Shown one piece after another: positions 1 to 6,436 of a stretch of 64,000 nt of DNA. The notes beneath the pieces were generated by a model. That model did not search any database. It had not been told where the DNA came from and worked only from the letters and a program-made list of their open reading frames with translations. Origin of the DNA: Lactobacillus sp. CBA3606 (GTDB lineage Bacteria > Bacillota > Bacilli > Lactobacillales > Lactobacillaceae); contig NZ_CP027194.1 in assembly GCF_002970935.1 (NCBI RefSeq), positions 620,001-684,000 on the forward strand, written 5' to 3'. How positions within the stretch are numbered: position 1 is the stretch's first letter; every line of letters starts with the position of its first letter. The translations under genes were made by a program, and so were the position numbers.

Positions 1-150
1 CAAAATCGTTGACTTACCGGCACCGCTTTTACCAAAAATAGTTGTCAATTCATGGGAATTAATTGACAAGTCCAAGTCGTCGAAGAGCACCCGCTCTCGA
101 TAATGCTTATTAACGTGCATCATTTCAACTGCGATTGGTTTATTTGTCAT
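1..150 (-). CDS. ABC transporter ATP-binding protein (N-terminal fragment, cut by window edge)
   Basis: Only the first 50 codons are inside the window. They run from the ATG at 148-150 to the left edge, with no stop. The product begins MTNKPIAVEMMHVNKHY and reaches a Walker A motif (GKSGAGKST) at about residues 41-49, so it is the nucleotide-binding subunit of an ABC transporter. Its start overlaps the 3' end of the upstream permease gene by 11 bp, which implies translational coupling and one transporter. The substrate cannot be read from this fragment. By context with a bacteriocin-associated-type permease, a MacB/LolD-like export or immunity ATPase is likely. Seen: Walker A and the overlap. 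Inferred: partner and class. Confidence 0.9.
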   Translation of the reverse strand, partial: MTNKPIAVEMMHVNKHYRERVLFDDLDLSINSHELTTIFGKSGAGKSTIL

Positions 151-2236
151 TTAAAAGCTCCTTCATATTCTGACGCTCTAATCTTTTAACTGTTAAACAA
201 ACGATGCCAAACTCAATAATTGTTATCAAACCGGTTAGCGCCCAATAATAGAAATTATTTTGATGCTGGCTAACTGTTAGATAACTCATTACACCTGCCT
301 GGGTCATTAGCATTACCATTAAGGGATGATATGTTTTAAACAAACTATAGCCGTTGACGCGTTTAATTGTCAGCGAATTTTTATTAACTTTGAAATAGAG
401 TAATGTGATATAGCCAGTTAGAAAGAACGTAACAATCGCACTAATCGTCACTGCCACGCTGTTGTGAAGCAGGTTACCAACAGCCATCTTTAAGTCTTCC
501 ATCGGTAAATCATTCAACTTAACCAGCTGTGGATAGTTATCCAAATAATTATTTTTAACCAAAATCGGCCTAAGAGACATATAGGTTTTACGTACATTAC
601 CTTTAACCGGTACTTTTAAACCATCCCTAGCACCTTGACCGTTCATCACAGAACGATAGGCACTGCCAGTATTATTTTGTGTGCTAATTAACATCGGCCA
701 TGCTTTGATTGTTTTGCCATTGGTTAAATCAACCAATGCTTGGTTAGCAGGATAATAAACGACCTTTACAACGGGCCGATATCCGAAATCATAAACAAAA
801 TTTGTTTTGATACTGGCAACCATTTTTGTTGTCAATGGCTTAGCTGTAGTTGGCATCAACATCCAAATTGAAGACGTGTTTTCGGCGATGGTAATTCGCT
901 GACCTGACGTGTCATAAAGTGGATATTGGCGCAAATAATTAGGATTAACTGATAGATACTGATAGCGCTTAAGGATTGCTTGATAAATGCTGTCATCATT
1001 AAAAAATAGGCCACCTCGTTTATTAATAGCAGTGTACATTGTCGTATCCAATTGATTTAATTCTGCCCAGGTGATATTACCCGCAACAAAATCATTGCCA
1101 GTGACATGGGGATAAAAGACTGCATACTGGTTTCCTACTATTGAAGCCTCCGTATGCCCTTTAAGAACATTATAGGAACCAGTAGCAACTTGTAATAATG
1201 GAATTAGACCTAAAAACATGTACACAATAAAAAATGCTTTGACCACATATAGCCCTAAAAAGGTCCAACGATTATAATTTCGGCGTCGCACTTGATTCGT
1301 TAGAGATAAAGACGTCATCCCCCAGATAGTTAACCAGGAAATAATCAGTATCGGTACTAATCCAAGTAATAACGTACCCATTTCTATAATTGAAATTTTC
1401 CAACCAATTAACATCGTTATCACGAATTCAACACCCAATATGGCAATCGTAACCATAATTATTTTGCTAAAAAAACTAGTAAAAATCTTAAAAACAGTAA
1501 ATCCATTTAAGCGATAAGCCGCAATTATTTGACTACTATCAAGTAGTAAAATAACGATAAAGATGCCTAGGAAACACAATATTGTAACTTGATACCCCGC
1601 TAAATCAGTTGCTTCAAGTACTAGCAGTACAGCTTTATCCTGTTTGCTTGGCCTGAACTCTTTACTAGTGGTTTGCTCGTGAGTTTCTTGATTTAAATAG
1701 TAGGCGCTCAGCTTTAAGAAGCGATGATACGTCTTTGAATCTGAGCTTTCTAAGTAATAGTCTCCTTCACGTTGATCTTGTCGAACACTCTGCTCGATTG
1801 GTTCCATGGTCAGTTTGAAACCTAGGCGTGGCTTTTTTAGCAGGTAACGACGGCTTGTAACCCTTGCATGCGGTTGGTTGCCATTAGACAAAATCGTCGT
1901 TGGCTTGACCCCTGCAATCTGAAAAGTGACTCGTGTTAGCGACTGGCTATAATTAACTTGCTGGTTTTTGATCGCCCATCCGTATTTAATTTGTCTTTTG
2001 AAATAATTTGTATGCGTTTTTTTAGCCGCATGATTCAATGCCGCAATCAATTGACCATAATTTTTTTGAGAAGTTGGAACTTTCGGTACCGTAAATAATT
2101 GATAACGTTGTGAAGAAACCCTCGTTGCCCGCTGTGCCTGCCGAATATCAGTTTTAGATTGACTTTGGGTTAATCCAATAAACCCATAAAGAATCAACAA
2201 AATTGAGAGGATGGCGACTAGTATTTTCCGATTCAT
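140..2236 (-). CDS. Large FtsX-like ABC permease, bacteriocin-associated integral membrane type
   Basis: The product is a membrane protein of 698 residues. It has one N-terminal membrane segment (about residues 4-24), a roughly 190-residue extracytoplasmic part, a cluster of hydrophobic segments in the middle (about 215-350), a second soluble part, and three hydrophobic segments near the C-terminus. This is the layout of FtsX/MacB-like permeases and of the 'bacteriocin-associated integral membrane protein' family (DUF1430-like) in lactic acid bacteria. I chose the ATG at 2236 because GGATGTAAGGGGTGCC lies just upstream; a start 12 codons earlier has no ribosome site. The gene overlaps the ATPase gene behind it. 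Its leader carries a near-perfect cre/LacI-type palindrome. The family call comes from architecture, not alignment, and the substrate is unknown. Confidence 0.7.
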   Translation of the reverse strand: MNRKILVAILSILLILYGFIGLTQSQSKTDIRQAQRATRVSSQRYQLFTVPKVPTSQKNYGQLIAALNHAAKKTHTNYFKRQIKYGWAIKNQQVNYSQSLTRVTFQIAGVKPTTILSNGNQPHARVTSRRYLLKKPRLGFKLTMEPIEQSVRQDQREGDYYLESSDSKTYHRFLKLSAYYLNQETHEQTTSKEFRPSKQDKAVLLVLEATDLAGYQVTILCFLGIFIVILLLDSSQIIAAYRLNGFTVFKIFTSFFSKIIMVTIAILGVEFVITMLIGWKISIIEMGTLLLGLVPILIISWLTIWGMTSLSLTNQVRRRNYNRWTFLGLYVVKAFFIVYMFLGLIPLLQVATGSYNVLKGHTEASIVGNQYAVFYPHVTGNDFVAGNITWAELNQLDTTMYTAINKRGGLFFNDDSIYQAILKRYQYLSVNPNYLRQYPLYDTSGQRITIAENTSSIWMLMPTTAKPLTTKMVASIKTNFVYDFGYRPVVKVVYYPANQALVDLTNGKTIKAWPMLISTQNNTGSAYRSVMNGQGARDGLKVPVKGNVRKTYMSLRPILVKNNYLDNYPQLVKLNDLPMEDLKMAVGNLLHNSVAVTISAIVTFFLTGYITLLYFKVNKNSLTIKRVNGYSLFKTYHPLMVMLMTQAGVMSYLTVSQHQNNFYYWALTGLITIIEFGIVCLTVKRLERQNMKELLNDK

Positions 2237-2257
2237 ATTGGCACCCCTTACATCCAA

Positions 2258-2271
2258 AGAAAACGTTTTCA
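2258..2271 (-). promoter_or_regulatory. cre-like / LacI-family operator in front of the ABC permease
   Basis: The minus strand reads TGAAAACGTTTTCT. This contains the 12-bp perfect palindrome GAAAACGTTTTC and matches 13 of 14 positions of the CcpA cre consensus TGWAANCGNTNWCA. It lies about 22 bp upstream of the permease start codon, where a bound CcpA or LacI-family repressor would block transcription. Which regulator binds is inferred. Confidence 0.55.
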
Positions 2272-2285
2272 TTCAATGATGCACT
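2270..2285. repeat. Direct repeat copy 1 (16 bp)
   Basis: CATTCAATGATGCACT recurs as CATTCCATGATGCACT at 2341-2356, with one mismatch and 71 bp from start to start. Both copies are in the leader of the ABC permease gene. Copy 1 abuts the cre-like palindrome. The spacing is close to seven helical turns, so a regulator-binding pair is possible; it could also be a chance or old duplication. Confidence 0.6.
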
Positions 2286-2340
2286 ACTAAATATAAAAAA
2301 TCAATAACTCATAGATCAGAAAACACTTCAACGACCAGTT

Positions 2341-2356
2341 CATTCCATGATGCACT
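2341..2356. repeat. Direct repeat copy 2 (16 bp)
   Basis: Second copy (CATTCCATGATGCACT) of the repeat at 2270-2285, same orientation, 15 of 16 bases identical. Confidence 0.6.
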
Positions 2357-2611
2357 GAAATTTAATATAAATCCGGCTTAAAAATAAAGACTCAAATATG
2401 GCTATTGGGTACGTTTTACACCCTAGATTAATGTAAAAGCATGTTTTTTTGAGAGATTATTTAGATTAAGATTTGACTAAACTAGTGGTTCAGCGCAGTG
2501 GATGAAACCTTAGCAAAGATACCTATACGATACCGACCGAGTAATGTTTGGCAATGATAAAAGTAGTGTCTGCTGATTATCTATCGAAGGCTGGAAATTT
2601 TGAATAAATAT
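2357..2611. other. Gene-free stretch between ABC permease and tRNA-Ser
   Basis: No open frame with a ribosome site is visible on either strand. The stretch is AT-rich. It holds a 7-bp inverted repeat (TTTTACA at 2414-2420 against TGTAAAA at 2432-2438) followed by a T-run, too weak to call a terminator. The promoter of the permease operon (minus) should lie in the left part of this gap, but I cannot place it with confidence. Confidence 0.5.
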
Positions 2612-2639
2612 TTGTTCTGAACCAAAATTATGCTATACT
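2612..2639 (+). promoter_or_regulatory. Promoter of tRNA-Ser
   Basis: TTGTTC (2612-2617), a 16-bp spacer and TATACT (2634-2639) form a sigma-A-type promoter. Transcription would start a few bases before the tRNA at 2655. Confidence 0.65.
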
Positions 2640-2654
2640 ATTTAGGTACCTTTT

Positions 2655-2741
2655 GGAGAGTTGGCAGAGTGGTAATGCACCGGACTCGAAATCCGGCGAA
2701 CCGGCTAATACCGGCGCGCAGGTTCAAATCCTGTACTCTCC
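2655..2741 (+). tRNA. tRNA-Ser (anticodon CGA)
   Basis: The 87-base sequence folds as a class II tRNA. The acceptor stem pairs GGAGAGT (2655-2661) with ACTCTCC (2735-2741). The anticodon loop is CTCGAAA with CGA at 2687-2689. There is a long variable arm (CCGGC...CCGG) and a T-arm with GGTTCAAATC. The long variable arm together with CGA identifies tRNA-Ser decoding UCG. CCA is not encoded. The accessory segment begins immediately downstream, and tRNA 3' ends are common integration targets. Confidence 0.95.
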
Positions 2742-2775
2742 TTATTAGAACAGTAGAGACCAGATTAAAAAAACA

Positions 2776-2816
2776 AGAACCCTGACAAATCAACATTTGT
2801 CAGAGTTCTATTTTTT
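2776..2816 (+). terminator. Terminator after tRNA-Ser
   Basis: AGAACCCTGACAAAT (2776-2790) pairs with ATTTGTCAGAGTTCT (2795-2809), 14 of 15 positions, and is followed by TTTTTT. Confidence 0.85.
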
Positions 2817-2993
2817 AGAAAGGGCTAAAAAAGAAAAACATTTTGCGCATATTTTGCGCGTAGCATCGATTGATACGTATAGGGTTAGTCTTTGTTTGAA
2901 TTTAGCGTTTTGCGCAATCGGCTGAGTACAGGCTTTGATAACGTTGATATACCAACGTTTTGAAGGTGCGCGTGCAAAATTATTCAAACGAAA

Positions 2994-3031
2994 AATCCCC
3001 GTACCAGTCAATTAAGACCAGTATGGGGATT
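2994..3031 (-). terminator. Terminator of the membrane-Nudix gene
   Basis: An imperfect stem with G-U pairs joins AATCCCCGTACCAGTC (2994-3009) and GACCAGTATGGGGATT (3016-3031). On the minus strand a TTTTT run follows. It lies 5 bp past the stop codon of the gene at 3037. Confidence 0.8.
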
Positions 3032-3036
3032 AGTGT

Positions 3037-4227
3037 TTATTTTATGTTTCGGCTAAGCGTAATCGCACTTAATGTAAAACCATCGATGATTGTTCTTTTC
3101 TTGACTTCATTTGTAAGACTAGCTTCATTCATTAACCTGTACTCTACTATCTTCTCTGAGGACTGTAATTTAATTTCTTTCAATTCAGAGAGTTCTACTC
3201 GTACAACATGAATTGAACTTTTGATCAAACCAGAATCGGGTTCTACTTCTCCTAAATCAATCGTCTTTATTACAGTCGATAAATTTACATTTAGTTCTTC
3301 TTTCAACTCACGTTTGGCTGCTGCTGAATAGTTAACCACACTACCGTCTATTTCATCTGGCTCAACAAACCCTCTCGGAAACTCCCAATTAAACCGCCCG
3401 TCAGACCTTTTAATCTTAATCATTAAATACTGATTTCCAATAGTTGTAACAGTAATTACACCAGCTGTATTTTGTTTCAATGATAAAACCCCATGATTAA
3501 TATTGATATCATAATAACTGAAGTTTTTCCTACCATTACTGTAATAATCAAAGTCTAGTATCCAAGTTTTATAACTTTTTGCGCTTTCAACACTTTCATT
3601 TAAAAGTTTATACATATGACGAAAATAAACAATGAACACCAGAGAAAACGCCACTATTAGAATGGTAAATAATGCTGCCTGTTTACTTCCCCAATTAACT
3701 AGTTTGTAGATACTATGCTCAATCATAATCAGCGGAACCATTGAAAATATCCAAACCCCATAGAACATACTATCCTCAGTAGAATTAATAGTGTGTTTGA
3801 ACCATTTTATGATTGACCGCTTCTTACTCTTATTTTCCTTTCCATTTGCCCTATTATTTACCAGCATTTCCTGAATTGTATTTTTCAAATCATCAACTGT
3901 CACATACTGGTTTTGATGAGCCATGGCATAGTTAATCACATATATTGCATCCAGATACTGTGTATGCCACCCTCTTAAACTAGCAATTGAAATACATACT
4001 ATCGCACCAATAGCACAAAGTGCCAAGTCTAATATCATCATCATGACTGGCCCACCAAAATTCGCTTGAATCGTGTGATTTGCGGTTATTATGAAACTGA
4101 TTAATACTGCGTAAAAGGTAACCACCTGATCACGTTTATGTTCTTGTTCACGCAGATGCTCGTTCGTCTGATCATATATTTGCCTTAAGTAGTCTAGAAA
4201 TACTCTTTTATCTTCATTCATATTCAT
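3037..4227 (-). CDS. Membrane-anchored Nudix hydrolase-like protein (4 TM + Nudix)
   Basis: The 396-residue product has a charged N-terminus (about 1-35), two adjacent membrane segments (about 37-58 and 60-82), a cytosolic loop rich in Lys, two more membrane segments (about 153-175 and 184-203) and a cytosolic C-terminal Nudix domain (about 245-396). The Nudix box is readable: GFVEPDE, a longer than usual linker of 13 residues, then RELKEELNV, which keeps the metal-binding REXXEE core; the usual Gly after it is Asn. Nudix enzymes cleave nucleoside diphosphates linked to another group, so a membrane-tethered nucleotide hydrolase or sensor is likely; the substrate is unknown. The gene stands alone between a tRNA and an IS remnant and is visibly more AT-rich than its neighbours, suggesting transfer. 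Start: ATG 4227 with AAAGG upstream. Confidence 0.75.
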   Translation of the reverse strand: MNMNEDKRVFLDYLRQIYDQTNEHLREQEHKRDQVVTFYAVLISFIITANHTIQANFGGPVMMMILDLALCAIGAIVCISIASLRGWHTQYLDAIYVINYAMAHQNQYVTVDDLKNTIQEMLVNNRANGKENKSKKRSIIKWFKHTINSTEDSMFYGVWIFSMVPLIMIEHSIYKLVNWGSKQAALFTILIVAFSLVFIVYFRHMYKLLNESVESAKSYKTWILDFDYYSNGRKNFSYYDININHGVLSLKQNTAGVITVTTIGNQYLMIKIKRSDGRFNWEFPRGFVEPDEIDGSVVNYSAAAKRELKEELNVNLSTVIKTIDLGEVEPDSGLIKSSIHVVRVELSELKEIKLQSSEKIVEYRLMNEASLTNEVKKRTIIDGFTLSAITLSRNIK

Positions 4228-4330
4228 TAGATAACAACCTTTCGTTAAAGTAATTATACAATAGTCACTAAATCAAAAAAATCCCCACACCAGCCATTAT
4301 GAAGTGGACCCCATAAATTGGAGTGAATTT

Positions 4331-5158
4331 CTAAGCTGCTAATTGGCTGGTATGTTCCCGGTATTTTACCGGGGACATACCGGCTAATTTTGTTTTAATA
4401 CGGCGATGATTGTAATAGTCTACGTAGCTTGTAATGGCAAATTCTAGTTCTTTATAGGTTTCGTATTGATAATTGTGAACCGTGCCAACTTTAAGAATGT
4501 GAAAGATACTTTCAGCTACCGCATTATCTAGGCATGTGGTCTTACGGCTCATGCTTTGGAAAACACGAGCTTGTCGCAAAATATTTACGTACCGACAGTT
4601 CTGATACTGAAATCCCTGATCCGAATGAATTGTCATGCGGTATGGTAAGTCTGGACGCCTTGACACTAATCGTTCAAGGGGGCGTGTGACGAAGTCTACC
4701 GTTGGTCTACGACCAATGGCCCATTCAAGAATTTCTCCGTTATAAAGGTCAATATAAGCAGTAAAATATGCACGTTCATTGATAGTTTGATTCCCTCAAC
4801 GAACCTCAGTCACATCGGTAACGATTTTTTGAAATGGTCGGTCCGTTTTGAAACGACGGTTTAAAAGGTTATGGGCAACTGTACCAACGGTTCCTTTGTA
4901 AGAATTATATTTCTTAGTTCGGCGATTGAATGCCTGACAAAGGAGATTGTTTTCACGCATAATGCGAAGTACGGCCTTGTGGTTAACGTTGATACCCTTG
5001 TTTTTAGGCGCTAAGGTCACGGTTCGGTAACCATAATCGGGATTTTCCAAGCGAATGCTTTTAATCTCATCAACTAACATTAATGAGCCTGATTGATATT
5101 CACGGTGAAGTGCATCGTGGTAACTACTACTCGACATCTGTACTGCTTTTAAAACCAC
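4331..5158 (-). pseudogene. IS3-family transposase OrfB, interrupted by an in-frame stop
   Basis: Two pieces in the same frame make up one OrfB. The upstream piece (5158 to 4799) has the helix-turn-helix-like start of IS150-group OrfB and the first catalytic Asp (VTDVTEVR). The downstream piece (to 4331) carries the second Asp (IHSDQGFQYQ) and the Glu (NAVAESIFHILK) of the DDE site. They are separated only by a TGA at 4796-4798, where the family normally has Trp (TEV-x-W-G), so a single G-to-A change explains the break. OrfB has no start of its own: its frame opens upstream (AQLITELRR), overlapping the end of OrfA, as expected for translation by -1 frameshift. The copy is presumed inactive. 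Confidence 0.85.
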
Positions 5159-5196
5159 AACTAATTTAACATTGAATTTACGCCTTAGCTCAGTGA

Positions 5197-5679
5197 TTAG
5201 CTGGGCTTTTTCTTAGTTTGAGATTTTTTCTGTGCCAAGGCTTCGAGTTTTTCCAAGTATGCTACCCATATTCGTAAAAGCTCGTTTTCTTCTTGAAGTT
5301 GCTTTAAAGTTTTGGGTTGTTTAGATTTATCTGTCATTTTTAAAGACCGTCCTTTAGATGGCTTAAGACGTCCCTCAATCAGTTTGCATTCCCAGTCCCA
5401 AACCATCATCGGTTGCTTTAGTCTGAAATGAGTTGCCGTTACTGGATATGAGGCATGGTATTCTTGTCGCCATTTGATAACTTTAATTTTAAACGAATAG
5501 TCATAAAATGTCTTCCTACAACAATGCTCTAATCCTTGAATTCCAAAAATTTTAAATTGAGTGAGCCACTGATAAATCGTTGCACTGCCTTTAATGCCAT
5601 ATTTTTTCATAAGTAACAGGGACGAAGTTCCTTGGAGATATTCCCTTAATACTTGTTGCTTTATTTTAGCTGAAAACAT
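5197..5679 (-). CDS. IS3-family transposase OrfA
   Basis: The 160-residue product has a helix-turn-helix region near its N-terminus (KIKQQVLREYLQG...SATIYQWL), a second basic segment, and a C-terminal coiled stretch rich in Lys, Gln and Glu (LKQLQEENELLRIW) as in OrfA proteins of the IS150 group. It binds the element's ends and is normally fused to OrfB by frameshifting; the end of the frame contains the A-rich slippery sequence AAGAAAAAGC (about 5204-5213). The frame is open, but without functional OrfB the element should not move by itself. A protein provided from an intact copy elsewhere could act on its ends. Confidence 0.8.
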   Translation of the reverse strand: MFSAKIKQQVLREYLQGTSSLLLMKKYGIKGSATIYQWLTQFKIFGIQGLEHCCRKTFYDYSFKIKVIKWRQEYHASYPVTATHFRLKQPMMVWDWECKLIEGRLKPSKGRSLKMTDKSKQPKTLKQLQEENELLRIWVAYLEKLEALAQKKSQTKKKPS

Positions 5680-5882
5680 AGTAAAACCCCCGGAGTTTGG
5701 ATTTCCTCCAACTCAGGGGGTTCACTTTAAAGCCCAATTCGTAAATGAATTGAACCCCAATTTTCCTCATCAACACCGGTTGACAAAGAACCAGTATTCC
5801 TTTGCTTTTCTTAGTCGTTAAGTAGTTGTACTCGCTATGGATTTTTTATTCAGCTATAGATTGCACTTCAATTGTAAATTCG

Positions 5883-6302
5883 TCACCCTAATAATTGGGC
5901 CACCAAACCACGGCCATGCGTACTGCGACGCGAGACAGGTATTAATTCATCACAAACCACTACCGCTGAATCCACTGCGGCAACACTTAAGGTGCCCAAT
6001 AACGTAATGGGCGAAACTGTATCACCGACACGTACTTGCCAGTCAAATTGACCGGCTAATTGTGTCGCACCAGCCGCTAGCCGTAACCAATATTGGCGGC
6101 CATCCAGGGCTTGAAATTTAATTCGTTGACTGGTTATTGCCAAAACTTCACCATTTACCGGTGAATAAACTGCATCATTACTTGGTTGTAATGCTAAGAC
6201 TGCCGTCGCCGCCGTCATTGCTGGCACTGCGGTTAAATCTACCGTACGACCTTGAACCGGTGCCGAAAGTTTCGATAATTGCTGTTGTCGCCAGAATCCC
6301 AT
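5883..6302 (-). CDS. PTS EIIA-Glc-like protein lacking both conserved histidines
   Basis: The 139-residue product follows the beta-sandwich pattern of EIIA-Glc (Crr) domains: APVQGRTVDLTAVP near the start, then VYSPVNGEVLAI, and VRVGDTVSPITLLG toward the end. At the family position HAIGI it has QRIKF, and at the phosphorylated site LIHIGIDT it has WLRLAAGAT. Both histidines are therefore replaced and it cannot take part in normal phosphotransfer. It may be a regulatory or structural relic of the fold. The start is secure: AGGAGG lies 7 bases before the ATG at 6302. It stands alone between the IS remnant and pyruvate oxidase. Family by pattern reading; function unknown. Confidence 0.65.
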   Translation of the reverse strand: MGFWRQQQLSKLSAPVQGRTVDLTAVPAMTAATAVLALQPSNDAVYSPVNGEVLAITSQRIKFQALDGRQYWLRLAAGATQLAGQFDWQVRVGDTVSPITLLGTLSVAAVDSAVVVCDELIPVSRRSTHGRGLVAQLLG

Positions 6303-6386
6303 GAAATGACCTCCTCTATTTTTCTACACCTTCACCCTAACCTATGAAACCCGTATCAGGTCAAGGCAGCAATCCTACTTTCTCAA

Positions 6387-6422
6387 TAAAAAAAGCGAAT
6401 CGCTAATAAAACGCGATTCGCT
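6387..6422 (-). terminator. Terminator of pyruvate oxidase gene
   Basis: AGCGAATCGC (6394-6403) pairs with GCGATTCGCT (6413-6422). On the minus strand a seven-T run follows, 15 bp past the pox stop codon. Confidence 0.9.
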
Positions 6423-6436
6423 GATAGCTTCTTTAA

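Larger units (their letters stand above)
4300..5729 (-). mobile_element. Decayed IS3-family (IS150-group) insertion sequence
   Basis: Imperfect terminal inverted repeats bound the element. The left end reads AAGTGGACCCCATAAATTGG from 4302, and the right end read inward from 5727 gives AAGTGAACCCCCTGAGTTGG. Between them lie orfA and orfB of an IS150-group transposase on the minus strand, joined by a programmed frameshift site. OrfB has a nonsense mutation, so the copy should be inactive. I see no clear 3-4 bp target duplication, which fits an old insertion or later rearrangement. The ends are placed to within about 2 bp. Confidence 0.85.

Noticed and set aside
2411-2445. Inverted repeat TTTTACA / TGTAAAA followed by T-run
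   Set aside because: Seven weak A-T pairs with an 11-base loop; not enough for a terminator call.
5594-5821. Plus-strand frame over the right end of the IS
   Set aside because: It crosses the IS inverted repeat and is antisense to orfA; no start signal.
5750-5880. Possible copy of the tRNA-Ser 3' end (attachment site) at the right border of the accessory segment
   Set aside because: Only a short partial match (TTGTACTC near 5826) is present; too short to claim a repeat.
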